A DNA stretch of 64,000 nucleotides from Trichoplax adhaerens (GCF_000150275.1 NW_002060945.1:915190-979189), one strand, 5' to 3'. Numbered from the stretch's first letter, positions 25,995 through 40,210 are shown. Made by a program: numbers and translations. Notes: generated by a model not told the origin, from the sequence alone.

Positions 25995-27516
25995 GTTTAG
26001 ATGTAAGGAGAGTTTTAGTAACAACTCGGTACTAGCTATGCAAGCTAGCGTGAAATATCTAATTATTATATGTAGATACAATCCTTTAAGATATTGAAAT
26101 TCATGTTATGAAGTTAGGTCAGAATGTAGGTATCATCATATACTTGTACTTAAAATGACGAGATAGGAATATTACCGTATAAGAAAGAAATCTGAAACAA
26201 GATTAGTATTCTTCGTGAATTTTCTAGTTATATCTAGTTATACTCGTATTCTGTTTTCAGATATTGCATCATGAAAGAATATACGATAGCAAATAGAATT
26301 AGGAATAATTTAAATATAGAAAAAAATGCTTTTGGATGTTTCTATTGCAAACTATTTTCAACTATTATTACCTATATATTGACGAATGGATAAAATCTAA
26401 AATAAAAAAACCAGGTAATTCGAGATATCAATTAATAAACCATGAGTGGTATACAGGGCTTTTTCTGATGTAGGTTTAAAATATTCGATTTCGAACGGGA
26501 ACAGGTCAGAAATTTCAGGCATTATTATTATTATAAGTCAATCTTGAACAATCGCTTCAGTACGAATTGAAAAATGAGTTAAAATAAACCGAGATAACGA
26601 TTTATAGTTTCCTTCAGTCTTGTAAACCATAAATAAGGGGTAGATATTGTAGAAAAGATAATTGGGAACTATCGTATGAAATAAAAATCTAAGCTAGACT
26701 GATTATAGATATTATCATGGCAACACAATTTGGGAGCAAACGGAGGCCTTTTGAGGTAGACTTCTTATACAAATCAGTTCCGATAGGTGGGAAATGGTTT
26801 TTGCAGATTTTTAGAGTATTACGGGAAGATAGTTAAATCTAGTCTATTAACTAGTTCCGGATCGTGACAGGAAATACTTAAAACACAAATTAAATTGATA
26901 ATTTATAGCCTCCGCCGAAGATCAACTTCCTTTATAACGGATCGATATCAGATAAATAGGTTCCGCCAAGAAATCTAATTAGACTTATCCTAAGTGATAA
27001 TGAATCAAACACTGTACTAGGAAAGATCCGAAATGCAATGGAATATGAAATAACTTTTTAACACATGCTAAATTTCATTCTGTACGCATTTAAATTTTAC
27101 TCATCGCAATAATAAGTTATAGTAGGTGTCACGGTAGTAAATTATATGAGGACTCTATTTTAGGTTATTTTTATATTTATTTATATTATACTGAAAGATT
27201 ATCTTAGGTCAACATCTGGCCTTAGCAATGTGCACAATCTCTTCAACTAGAGGAAATTAACCTAATGTAAAGTTTGTTAAACTGTGTCCAGGAGTTTAAT
27301 AGTAAAGAAGAAAATTGAAAAAAGATTGTATGTGTGACATTAACCAGTACGAGTAGAGTATCATGAATACGTAAAATTGGTCCATTGTTACTTGTGTAAC
27401 TAAACCGTTTAAAAGACTCAAAGCCTATTTAACTTGTGATCATCGCATCGCTAATAAATTAGATCCTGGTCTTTTAGTAAGATTAGTAGCCTTATTGTAA
27501 TTTTCCCTAGTTTGAT
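25995..27516. other. Gene desert, nothing recognised
   Basis: AT-rich, no supported gene; a short ATT triplet run lies at about 26521-26534. Confidence 0.4.
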
Positions 27517-27745
27517 CTAGCGTTAGAATACCAGCGAATTGGTATTCCAATTTTAAAGTCGATTATGATTTTCCAGAAGGATTATATTATTTTACAGGCC
27601 TTATTGTGCTTCACTCTAGCGTAAATTAATCTAGCATTGGAATACCATCAAATTAGTATTCCAATTTCAAATTCGATTATGATTTTAGAGGACTTATTAT
27701 GATTTGTCCTGGCTTAATCTAATCGGTATTCCAATTTCAAGCTAA
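27517..27745. repeat. Tandem repeat, 2.5 copies, each with a GGAATACC/GGTATTCC inverted repeat
   Basis: Copies align at 27517, 27631 and (partial) about 27718; the GTATTCCAATTT landmark is at 27542, 27656 and 27726. Each full copy holds a short inverted repeat (GAATACCAGCGAATTGGTATTC in the first) followed by TCGATTATGATTTT. Such a unit can form a cruciform and could be a decayed small transposable element. Confidence 0.65.
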
Positions 27746-30700
27746 GGGAACAACATTCTCAATACAATGTACAAGTTAGGAATATTCCTGGTCTATAATT
27801 AATAATGCACTATAACTTGACCACATACCCTACAAATATTGCTAAGTATCTTGTAGTATGGACGAAAAAGTTCTAATTGAATTTGTTCAATTTCACCTTT
27901 GAGATGATTTAGTAATCTCATTCAATAATTCCTGCGAAATTCTGATAAATTGCTTTTGATAAATCAATGCTTTATTAACTCTTCTACCGAAAAAGCCCTT
28001 TTCTATTGATTAATACTAATTTGTTCTAATTTAGAGCAAGTTATTTTTCTATTTAACCCAGTTTAAATGTATTACGTTTAAATTATTCTTTTAGTACAAT
28101 AAGTTAATTAATTTCAAATTAATATAAGCAGATTTTTAAGGTTTAGCTATCTAATTTAAATATGTACAAGCGGACGAAATGGAAGATCCATTCCATTTTA
28201 CAAATTAATTAATGCTAAATCTAAATAGCCAATAAGACTCTTGTCTCATACTATGAAACTGGTTTAAACAGGGTAGTGAAGGATAGGTCAAATTATCCCG
28301 CAAAATTTTTCCTATCTTAGGTTGTAAGCCGGGGTAGCTTTTCTTAACGACTACATTAATTGTAGGTGTCAAAATCGTCAGCGAATAATTAGTATAAGAT
28401 TTTATCCCTAATACTAATTGAAATGACTAACAAGATTTCATTTTCAAGGCATGAAATCGATTAAATCAAAGTGTAAAAGGTAATCAAAATAAGAAAGTAA
28501 ATCTTCTATTTCAAATCGGAAATCAAATTGAAGATTTAGATTCATTGCCTGGATAAAATTGTAAATAAATCATTTTAAACTAGCCTGTTTATCCTCACTA
28601 AAATACCGCAATGGTCATAAATGGTTAAATTAAAAGATACGGTAATTAAGTTGCAAAAAAATTAGATCATTTAAGCTTAGGGATATTGAATTGTCCTCAC
28701 CTGCAAGATTTGCAGCGTAACCCAAGAAAAAGGATAGCTTTGTGACAACTATCACAGCGTTGATTGCATAAAATCTTCCTTGTATAGCTAAAGTAAACAA
28801 GATGAGATTAATATTGAATGAAAGAGCTAATATGAAACATGATAATATAATAAAGTACGACAGCATATTCGATTTTTAAACAGCATACTGGCGCTAATCA
28901 TTTAAAATTCAATATCAAAATCAATGGCGCCATATCTAGTTTGAATCTAGAAGTTATCATTTAAATTTCTACTTGGTCACTCATGGAATTTACAAGAGAA
29001 AAATTGTGGATTTTTTTGTTGGGTACCGCCTTTTAGATGCGTAAGCTACACGAGCCTTAGCCAGATTTGCGTACAAAAATGGATATTTTATATCATGCTG
29101 TTCGGTAGTTGAGCTATGTATTGGCTTTACGAACGATGTGTTAACAGGATATGTTTTCTTCTCCGTTTAAATGCAAATGAAAAGATAATATTAGAGACTC
29201 ATGGCCCATTAAGTTGAATGTTTTATCTTAGCTTTTCATGGGTACCACAGTCATTCAGAAAAGAATAATGAAGATATTGCTTATGATCGACATTTTAATT
29301 TGTTTGAGGTTTACTATCCTAAACCCACGGCCAAAGATTGCTTTTATCTTAGCTTACTTGACTGAGTTATAGATTCAAAGGTGTCATCGTGAACAAACGA
29401 CTATAAAATTGGATATCTTTAATCTTAGACCGTATGAATGTGACTATCATAACTGCTAAAGAAGAAAAACATGATCTTCATTTCTTGAAGTAATATTTTA
29501 AAATATTACGGTAATTATATCGCCATAATGCGAATTTTAGTTTGTGTGAGTCTATCTTGTGTGAACGTTATTTAGAAAACACCACTCTGCTATATCATGA
29601 GTTGGAAGTTTTACTTTATTTTATGGGAAAATTAAACATTGAAAGAAAAGAATGGAAAGACTGTTCTATAAAAGAATGATTCCATATTATTTCGTACGGT
29701 TAAAGAATTAGCTTGAAGCCGTCCATAGAATAGCATCCAAATGGGTATTCTTGTTTTATTTTATGCTGGCATTTTGGTCAAAGAAAAATGAGTATATTGC
29801 TTTAAAAGTAGATATTCTGATATCAGAAAGTGAATAACGGGTAATAAAAAATCCCTGCATATCAATTCTATTATGGATTTATTGTACAATTCTAGAATGG
29901 GTTAATACTTAGGGGTGAACTAGTTACTCTTCTATTGATTAACTAAGTTGGCAAGGTCTGTATCAAGTGGCAAGCGGTCCTCTTTTTTGGCTTGGATAGT
30001 CAATATGAATTAATGTACGAGTACAGTCATGGCTGGAAAAAGAAACTATCTCGTGACTATAAATATAGCCGTTTCCGCCTAGAGATATATAAATCAGGTA
30101 TAGACTATTTGTTCATTAAGCATTGATACGATGTACTATGTTAGTATTGAAGTAGATATTTTTGTAGCCTTCTTTTCGTATTAAAAAGAGGCGGCAAACC
30201 TTGAAGCCACCGCTTACGCAATCAATGATTTGATGTGAAGATTTTAGAAAATAAGCCATCAAATGTGCCTTTTAATAGCCATTTTAATCCTTTATTAAGT
30301 TGGAATTGGTTATTTCTACCCTATAGAAAGGACCTATTAAACTTATACTTTCTTTAACTCTATTTATTAATTATCAATCTTCTCTAAATTCAATCTTTAA
30401 GTTTATGCTTGTAACTAAGACAAGTGCTATGAGTAAATTAATTAAGTTTACCTTAATCGAGAGATCAATTGTTCCTACTAGGGCAATTGATCTTTCATAT
30501 TACTGTAATGTCGTAATTGTCCATCTGACATCAACATCCAAGAACTATTGATTTAGTTGTATAATACAATTCCTACTATTGATTCGTATATTTTATACAG
30601 TAGTAAAATACATTGCAGCTAAGAGCGATTGAAATAGTTAACAATTTGATATTAGTTTTACATAGAAGGTAGCAATTTGGTCATTGATCCATTTATACAA

Positions 30701-31213
30701 TCGACAATAGATTGATTCTTACTTAGCTAAAAATGGATACCAGTCTATTAAGTCACCAATAGATGCATTTTTTCTCTCCTTGAGAACTGTCTATACTGTA
30801 GTATTGAACTGAACTAACGTTAGAAAATAATATTTTTACCTTAATAATACCGTTAATGATACTTTTAAGGAGGAAAAATAGACTTGGATGGAGACAACGT
30901 TGTGGAAAAATTTAGGGGAAACACGGCTGATGAATATTTTTCAATCTTTAATTCTACTAAAATAACGGTGCTTCTATTGATTGACGACGCTTTAGAAGAT
31001 TAGATGTTGATTATAGTATACTAACATGGGTATAAGCATATGGAATTCATTTCTTCTAATAGCGCCATTTCAACCAAAGTAGGACTATAGGAGGAATAGT
31101 AATAAGGCCTAATTGATGTATAAGTAATACAATTGCTATTCTAGACCATCAGATCAAATTGATCATCATCCGTAGAATATATAAACTACTTGTGGAGAAA
31201 AGCAGAGGGTAAA
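27746..31213. other. Gene desert, nothing recognised
   Basis: AT-rich, no supported gene. The 78-codon minus frame 28866-28630 is hydrophobic but without homology. Confidence 0.4.
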
Positions 31214-31405
31214 ATGACTAATCAAGATGGTAAGGCTTTGAAGAAAAACACTTTATTGTGTAATAGCGGTAAGAAAAGAGAAACCAGGAAAGAACAGCAG
31301 TATCGACACCACCATTTATAAGCGACATTTGATAAAGCCATTGCTGAATCGTATCAGAAGACGATAAAGAAATTTGAATGTCTTAATAATAACAGTGGAA
31401 AATGA
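31214..31405 (+). pseudogene. Possible decayed reading frame with one internal stop
   Basis: Starting at ATG 31214, the frame reads MTNQDGKALKKNTLLC, then GKKRETRKEQQYRHHH, reaches TAA at 31319-31321, and continues in the same frame as ATFDKAIAESYQKTIKKFEC to TGA at 31403-31405. The lysine/glutamate-rich composition is more protein-like than the surroundings, which are rich in F, I, L, N and stops. I do not recognise the protein, and chance is a real alternative. Confidence 0.25.
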
Positions 31406-31651
31406 TTGATGACTGTAGTTGGATTATAATGCCATTAATCCAATCAATTATATATAACCCATCTACTAAGAGAAAACTCCTTTTGGACAGAAAACTTTAT
31501 TAAGCTAGGCTACAGCAATACGATGCTATAAAATTAAAGTTGAAATCATTATCTGATTTACAAATAGACTGAAAGGGATACGAGTGATTTTCGTTTAACT
31601 TTCAGAAAAATAAATGTGGAAAAATTCAAATATAGATCATGGATGAGTCAA

Positions 31652-31830
31652 AATTCTTTGTGGTTTAATAGGAAATCTCCTGTTCAATAGCTGTATAGAC
31701 CAAGCGAAATTCATGTAATAAGGCAACATTAAACAGTCAAAGTTCATAGTGATTCAATAAGAAATTCTCCTGTTCAGTAGTTACTTCGATCAAGTAAAAT
31801 CCATGTAATAAGGTAATGTTTAACCGTAGC
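31652..31830. repeat. Diverged tandem duplication, period 90
   Basis: TGTTCAATAG at 31681 and TGTTCAGTAG at 31771 are flanked by matching TTCAATAGGAAAT/TTCAATAAGAAAT and CATGTAATAAGGTAA blocks. Two copies only. Confidence 0.65.
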
Positions 31831-34800
31831 TGAAGTGATGACTCGGTTAGCTAATAATTTTGTAATAATAGAGATACAAATTGGTATAAATAGGATTAAA
31901 AAGAAACGAAGAAACAGATAGAGGGTTGACTGATTCTCCTTTCCTTCCCCCGGAATTTCTAGATGATTTCATAGGAAGAATCCTTTAGATCGATATTTGC
32001 TATGTATTAAAAATATGTTTAAAGTTCTATTGCAGTACTATACTATAATTAGAAATAGAATTCAATTTACTAATAGATCTAAAAGCGTATAAGTATTCAA
32101 TCTCCACGATAAGAAAGTTAGGGAGAAAATAGAAGATAAGATAATGCCACTGAATGCTAATAAAATTTCACATGGTTTACGGTTAAGCTCTTTCAAGATA
32201 GCTGCGTCATATTTCCACATTATACTGTTGTTCTAGTCATAGCCCCATCTATTAATGGAATGGCAAGGAGTAAATGTCTAATATAAATAAGCATGCAATC
32301 ATAAAGAAGTAAAGAAAAGTAGATGATAGGTGATGTCATTGGCTAGCAAAGGATTATTCGAATGTTTTCTCCATCATACTTTCAATAATAAAACCGGATA
32401 ATCGAGTAAAAATCAATCTAGTCAATACATAAAAAAAATAAATTATAATTTTCTAGCGTGAATATGAGAGAAAATAACTATCATATTTTGATAATCATAC
32501 AGATAAAAAAATTGGCCACCAATTGAGTTACTCTTTGAAAGTGCCAAAAGGCGATGATAGAAGTAGCACAGCTTGGACAGATGGCAATATATTACGGCTA
32601 GTAAAACTGCAATAGAGTCTTACAATATTAGAGGACGTTGCTATTGCCGATATTGATTTTAAGGATAGGTAAATCAATATTCCTAGCATTTACAGATGGA
32701 TATAACAGCATCAGAAAGTGATGGAGAAAGTAAGATGTCTTACGATATCGTGAATCTTCAATAAAAGCTAAATCAGATAGCTTTAATTTTGAAGTAGCGA
32801 CAAGGGAAAAAATAGGAAACTGCTTTCAATAATATTGAGTTGAGTATGAGAAGATCACTAAATGTGTATTATTCACAGTTATTGGGAATGGACTTTTTTT
32901 ATGCAGATTAATCCATCATCAATTAGATTTATCCTACATCTAAAATGAATCAAATAGATTTCCAGCCAAGACTACTGTAGTAGCACCGTATCCCTTGACT
33001 GGAGAGAGCCTATACCCAATCTGTCGATTGATTTTATTTTTAAGTCAGAGTATGGCGCATAGTATATAGAACAATCAATAATTATTGGCGATTAGAGTAA
33101 CAAGGAAGATCCAGATAAAAAAAATAATGGAAAGATAGAAAATTGAATTTTGTTAAAATTTTGTTCATTTTATAACTAGTTTATATCATAGTGGGAACTG
33201 AGCTTCGAGTTAAGATCTTTTAATTTACCTATGCTGGCGTTTCATCATGTTTAGATCAAATTGAAGCAATCTGAGTCATGAACCAATTAAATATTCACCC
33301 AATAATACCTCGATTCACCTTGGCAGCGAGCCACTTCTAGAAGAAGAATTTTCAAATATCTAGCGGATATAGCCCAAGAAAGGATCGACGTATAACTAGC
33401 TAAAAAATAGTCAAACAGCTTCAGTTTAATAGAATACCAATGGAATTGAAGATCAATGCCAAGATGATAAAGATCGATAGACTAAAATGTGTCAATACTT
33501 GCCCCTGAATGTTCCTATTGAATGTGCTTAAATTTCTTTTCTCTTGACTACTTTACCCTTCAAGCCTTTTCTTTTTTACCCTGCAGTTGGTTATAAACTT
33601 GATGTAATACTAGGCCTTGCGACGCAATCCTGTTGGTAGATATAATAACCTTCGGTCAATAGCATCAACAAAATTTGTTCCGTTATTCACTTGATGATGG
33701 CTTTGTTCTATTCTAATTATATTGTTCAAATGATGTTGGAATAGTGTATAGAATAGCGTGGATATCAATAAACAACAAGATCATATAGAAATCATGATAA
33801 TAATGGATATTTTCTTCAACTGTATTTTCAGTTCTTTTCATCATGGTCGTATCTATTCATCAAGCAGTTGTCAATATTGTAAAGAAATTGGGAAATATAT
33901 TCATTGATAAGTGAAAAATACCAGTAGCCCCTAAGGATACGATCCAGCCTTCATATCCTCTATCGATGCACTTTTAAATGGCCCAGTTATGTGCTACAAA
34001 ATGATACTGAATGGCTGAATATTGAGAACAAAGTCATTTGATTATGGATGATTTTTTTCTCACCATCTCCTAATTCAATTCAATTTCCTTCCAACCAAGT
34101 AAATAAAGTCGTTTCTCAGAATTACTATCATATTAATTATAATTTGTCCATGCAATCACAGATAATTCATAGTATTGGAGCACTTGGCTATCCGTTAACC
34201 TATTATAATCAACAATCATTTATTCCAGTAAAACTTCAAAAGCACATTGATAACTATCGTCTTTGCGTCGTACAATTTGATAATCTATGATCATCTTCAT
34301 TGACTATATTATTAATCTTATACATTGACCGCTTATATTAGCTAAAATGGAGCTAGTATACAGGCTAAAAGCTGTGTAGAAAACGCACATTTTTTTCTTA
34401 TGATTGATAATTATACTGTAATAGTTATTCTCCAAGACAGATAAGGTGTCTTTGCATTACTGACAACTTACTATTGAGATCAAGAAAAGAATTAACTTAG
34501 ATATCCTTCAAATATTCACTGATTATGCCTATTATAGACAGAGCTACAAGATGTGCAATAATAAATGATCCTAATGACTTTAAAAATCCAATCTTCTTAT
34601 ATTGTGTAAATGCGTTATTTTTGATGATTTATGAACACTAAATTACATTGTTAGTAAATGCCTTTTCCAATTAAGTAAAAAATTAATTATAAAAGATTAA
34701 CTGTGATATGGTCCTACTAAACATTTGCTGCTTATGACGATTAAAATGTAGTTACTAAATGCAATTTGCTCATGGTCTAAAAAAGTTTTCCAATATTTAC

Positions 34801-36671
34801 GTTACTGTAAGGAAAGCAATCATTTCTTCAAAGTCTGCAACAATTCCTCTTACAATTCGTATTCATAGGCTTCCGGAATACGTAAGGAAATAAACAATCG
34901 ATATGCAATCAATTCTAATATCACTCCCTTAGACCCACCTTTTATGTCTACTAGCATACAGTGGCTTTTGTTTCACTAAAATCCAAACATTTGTTCTACT
35001 CGTCTAAGAAATTGCTGTTGTGCAGGATTTGTACAACATTATCTTTCAGCTCAAGTAAAGAATCGATAGACTTTATTCATTTCATCTCTGCTCTATTATT
35101 ATCAGTAAACGGAAGATACCCTTATATTAGACTATAACCATGTAAATCAGTAAGTTTCAAATGGATCGATATCATGAAGGTTATTATGTCATAATCTCAA
35201 TTTCCATTAGCTGCAATATGTGCCGTAATCTACAAATGAATTTGAATAAAAAGATGGATGTTACTCAATTTTTCCACTAGTCATAGAATATTATTCTGTT
35301 TGTTATTAAGTTAACCGATAAATTGAGGGTATGAGCCCCTTTCAGAAATAAAATAGTTCTTGCTTTGCATCCTTGAGCTACAGTGGATACCGCATAGTAT
35401 CATTATGATCGATTTTTATTCAAATTGTCTACTATTTATATGCATTTAACTATAGCCATAAAGCGAAGGCAGTCTGGATGGGAAATTGTTTTATGATATT
35501 AAAAACAGATTACACTTAGGTAATATTACAGCGATCATTTCAATTTTTATCCACTAGCTATAAATTTCACGTTTATGCCTAACCCGAGCGATAGAGAATT
35601 TTGATAAGCGTATTTCTAAGAATCGTTAAACACCCATTTTGGTGTACATAACGGACACTATTTGACTAGAATAACATCAATTTACTCCATTTTAGTCGTT
35701 CTATACTGTATTTAATTAAGCATCCAGTATTTGTGCAATTATGTGTCTACCTAAATGACTATGACCTTAATTTTTCCCATATCGGGATAAAACGCTACTT
35801 TTGCACGACCAAGGATACTGAGGTATACTTTTACGAATCCTAAAACCCGGACGTAATCATGTTAAATCAATTATTTTTCACTTTCTCATTTAAGGTGAAA
35901 TAATGCAGTTCGGCTGTTATTTCAATGACCGTATGATATCTTCTAAAAGTTATGATGGTAATTGTCTAGATAGGTAATAAGTATTCGATTGCATATTCGG
36001 AGAAATTATGACTGATCTCATTTCGATATAAGAAGTAACCCATAAAAGCTAAAAATTACCTTATTATTCAGGTTTTACCTTCGAATTAATAAAGAATCAA
36101 TTCTTTAAACTTTGAAGTAATTTCTTGCTCGATTTTCAGAAAGGCGAAGACAACAATTGACAGACGATGATACAGTTGATGCAATTATGAAAATACCGCT
36201 ACTCTATCTTAACAACTGTTATAAAGATAATTAGATTATAACAAACATCTTATGAGCGAAATATAGCAGCCAATTTTGCAAACGGTCATTTTAATTCATA
36301 ATAAGATCAATTCTATAACTATTATCAATTTTGACCAACCAATAGTGCTATTAAATTAAATATTACTGACTAGTTAGCGCCCACACGTTATAGTCTGTTG
36401 CATAGTTCTGGATAATAATTGTCTGATATAGAAGCCTTATCATCATTATGTAGAGAATACGCTTGATGATTATAATATTAAAGGATAGTATATCCATCTT
36501 AATAATCGACCGTCAAGATTTCATTATTCCTGCGCGTCTATCCAAGATAGCATTTCTTGTATAGATATTCAATACAGAAATATAGATACCAAGAAATTGG
36601 TAAAAATTTCTTGAAGTAAGAATAGGTTAGAGCTAATTGATACTTATCCTTTCAAACAATCATCGAGTAGC
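31831..36671. other. Gene desert, nothing recognised
   Basis: AT-rich, no supported gene. The 80-codon frame 34048-34290 (plus) begins MIFFSPSPNSIQF and has no recognisable homology or splice context. Confidence 0.4.
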
Positions 36672-37094
36672 TTGGACAATGTTATGAAAGGCCAGCTGCA
36701 ATTTAGTGTTTACTTACTAATTAAATATCGTATTGTTAGTTATGGAATCCTTACACTTTTGTTGCTAAGCAATAGGGTGGATATTTCTGGTGTTCAGACA
36801 GATATATTTGAAATTCAATTAACAAAAAATCTCATTTTTTATCATACCGTCCATCATTTATTTCATGCTATAGTTCCTGACCATGCTGATATTGAGCTTG
36901 TTAGTAAAATTATTCAGTATGACATTATTTTAAATTCATGGCATCATACAATATATAGCGTAGTATTTGTCATAGTTGCAATGCAAAATGCTGGATATTC
37001 GATAAATAAAAGTCAAAAGGTTGACCGAAAGAGATTAATAAACGGTGGAATATTAATTAAATGTCATTCAATAGGAGCAAATATTACTCGTTAG
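36672..37094 (+). CDS. Unidentified 140-codon reading frame in the desert
   Basis: This is the longest open frame between 15 and 48 kb. The nearest in-frame ATG gives MDNVMKGQLQFSVYLLIKYR. It has hydrophobic stretches (SYGILTLLLLSN; YSVVFVIVAM) and several histidines (YHTVHHLFHAI, SWHHTIYS), ending KCHSIGANITR. I recognise no family. At this base composition a frame of this length could arise by chance about once in several such deserts, so it may be a small membrane protein, a decayed exon or nothing. Confidence 0.2.
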   Translation: MDNVMKGQLQFSVYLLIKYRIVSYGILTLLLLSNRVDISGVQTDIFEIQLTKNLIFYHTVHHLFHAIVPDHADIELVSKIIQYDIILNSWHHTIYSVVFVIVAMQNAGYSINKSQKVDRKRLINGGILIKCHSIGANITR

Positions 37095-39840
37095 GATAAT
37101 TATTTATTCGATATTTTAGTTCGATATTTGCTACTAATTCATTAATTATGAAAAGATTATATCAGATAGTCTAGATATTTTCTGGATCAAGTAATATTGA
37201 ATCACATCGAGTTTTAGCTACATACATCATAGCAAATTTAAAATTGTCGTAGATTAGAGAAGAAATTGAATATCCAGATACGATCTACACACTGGTTGTT
37301 TGTAGAATATTTCAATGTTGCATTTTTTATTGCTATAACATATTCTGCGTTTAGTAATTTATAAAATCCTTTCAATATATAAAGCGCCACGTCATATATA
37401 TGTTTAATTATTAATATAATAATAGACTCTTATTATATATATTATATTTATGTTTTTCCCAGTATCATGTTATATGGTTTTTAAAGGAAGTGATTTCATA
37501 AAATTATATTTCTTTAGCATATAACATTGATTTGGATATGAAACTTGAAAGGTTAGGGATAAAGTTTAAGCTTTAAAAAGTTAGATTATGAAATGAATCT
37601 TATAAAAAAATGCCCGTAGTGCCTAATGAACTAGCAAGTAGAATAAGTAGCTAAGTCCTACAAATGATTTTAATGTTAGTTGTTCTGGATCAAATAGTAT
37701 TAGGGTCGAATGCTATAGCTGTTGCCTGATAGTTTTTCTTCCTGCAATCGAATACTAGATGTACTCGTATACATTACGCCACTACCATGGGTAACATGAT
37801 ACGATTTTAAAGAAACATTTTACATATTTCTTTCATCCCAAATACAATAAGGTAATTGTTAATTTAAAATAAAAATAAGCTTAATTTTACTGTTGGATAA
37901 ATGTAGGTTATAACAATTAGGCTCAGCGTAATGATCCTGAAGGCCATATTAAAATTAATTCGATTGAATAGACAGCATTGTTAGATGTTGTGACCAAAAT
38001 TTTGTTATTTTAAGTTACGCAAATTACAATCTATCACTTTGGAATAGTATCACTGATCAGTCTCTTGCCCATTCCAAATCTAAATATAATGATGAAAACT
38101 ATTGCACCATCAGAGTAATAAAAACTTAATATGAGATGAGATTCTTATATCATTAACAATAATAATGCTAAATCATAGCTCTATTTTAGCCTTTGCTGCA
38201 GAGAAATTGCTAATATCAATACTTCGACGAAATTAATATAATATCTATGAGATATTCTGTCCAATAATTTACCATGATTATTCAGTATAGTAATTTATGG
38301 AAATGATATTGTGTGAAATCTTACAGATCCAATAGATTTAAATTTAATATATTCGTATATTACAGGACGATACAGTACCATGCAATCCCTAACATCGAAC
38401 AATCATTAATCAACTGATTTTGCATTTTAAATTAATATCGCTTTCTGATGTACTGTATAATTTGTTTCTATTGTAAAGGGATTGGCTAAATGAAATAAAT
38501 ACAATTAGCAGGCAGAAGGTGACTTTATCTACATGATGGTTAGCAGAACTTGTGAATGATAGCTTTTATGTACATTAAATCCATAATTGCTGAAAGGCTA
38601 TTTCTTCTTGTTTCAGAAATATTTTATACGCATACGTTCAATTCCCCATTTTTATGTTATTTTTTTGGTGGAAGAAGGCTTTAATAAGACTACTATCTAA
38701 TATAGAGTACACTCTTCCTTATTCGTACATTCATGCAGAAGTGCTTGAAAGTTCTTGGTTATTTCATTCCGTCTAATACTAAGAAAAATTAAATTGGGGT
38801 GGCGATGATAGGATAACGTAAATAATTATTTTTAATTAGCCATGTTGTGATTAGTGCATCAAAATATCATCTTACTAGGCCTTAGTTGATGTTGATTACA
38901 TTTACAATCTTAGAGTATCTCCAAGAGGTATATGAAAGAAAAAACAATCAAAATTTACTGACTGTTTATAATGAAAATGGATATCGTTAATAGTAAATGA
39001 AGAATAATATCAAATCGTTGCTTTGTTAAAATTTGTTTACATGAACATCTGCCATGGTATTAATTAAATTAATCTCTCTTAATGTAATAGACAAGATAAT
39101 ATTGGTTTTATATTTTACATTTTTAAGGCTTACTTTTGAGTAGGATGCACTAACATTTATTTCATTGCATACTTGATATGTACTTTGTAATATATATTAG
39201 GTCCTTGTACTAAGTGTCCTGAATGCCTTAAATATTTTTCAATTTTTCACTTCCTGTCATAAAATTGTTAAGATATTTATGCTGTATAACAACTTTGCTA
39301 ATAGAGTTTGACTACAGGGTAAATTGACTCTAGGTTAGTGCATGCTGTAATTCTGGCTATGATATTGATAGAATGACAGCATGAACAAACTCAAACCGAA
39401 TTATGTTGATAAGTAGCTTGAAGTGATAGGCAATAGATTAATAGAGGAATGTAGTATAGTATATAGATATTACTTATTTGTAGTATTGTGATATTTTAAA
39501 TACGTTACCGGTAATTATTTTATAGCCTAGAGTAAGATATATGATCGCTATAAGCCTGGACATTCTTTACATAGTTCTTCTAAACCCGGCATGGGAAATT
39601 TGTTTTGATAACTATTATGTATAGTACTCATGGGTATATGCATATATGGAATATTGTGATATAAGCGACTATCAATTGTGGATTAGTGGACAGTATTCCA
39701 TATACCTATAGCATAGTTAACTATATTTTACGTAATGTGACAGATTACATGAAATAATAATGATATAAGAAATAGATTCTATAGCAACGTATATATCTCT
39801 GATGATAAATAGTAAGATAACGGTACCAGTCGCAGATGAG
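37095..39840. other. Gene desert, nothing recognised
   Basis: AT-rich with dense stops and no recognisable repeats or coding segments. Confidence 0.4.
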
Positions 39841-40210
39841 TCTAGTAGTATCAAAGGTGTTACATTTAGGCACTAGGATAGTCGAATCCTACTAGTAAGT
39901 AATTTAGAGACGAAAGCTATAGCCTTAAGTGTGAATAGAAGACGCTTCGATAGCCGATATCAGCAGGTATTATTAACTAACGTCTGATGGGTCCAGAGTG
40001 AGGGATGGTGATCAAACCTGACTTAGGATCTCTCACTCTAACATACCATACTAAATGTAAGAGTTGAGATAAGGGAATCTATAAGATAGATTTCGATTAT
40101 GGTCTACGAGAAATTAACTAGGTTAGCTTGGTTAATATGTTGCTATGAAAGATATAAATGACTGACTCCTTTATAAAGGAGTTCAGTCTAAGAACTAGCA
40201 GAGCATCAGT
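39841..40210. repeat. Hairpin-rich, GC-richer island
   Basis: This stretch is less AT-rich than its flanks and holds three strong inverted repeats: TAGGAT..ATCCTA around 39877-39892, AGAGTGAG (39995-40002) with CTCACTCT (40032-40039), and a near-perfect 14-bp stem GACTGACTCCTTTA/TAAAGGAGTTCAGTC at 40160-40188. No tRNA cloverleaf fits. It could be a decayed element terminus or an expressed structured RNA; neither is shown. Confidence 0.45.

Noticed and set aside
39860-39900. TCGAATCC near a stem, suggestive of a tRNA T-arm
   Set aside because: No acceptor stem, D-arm or anticodon arm can be placed around it.
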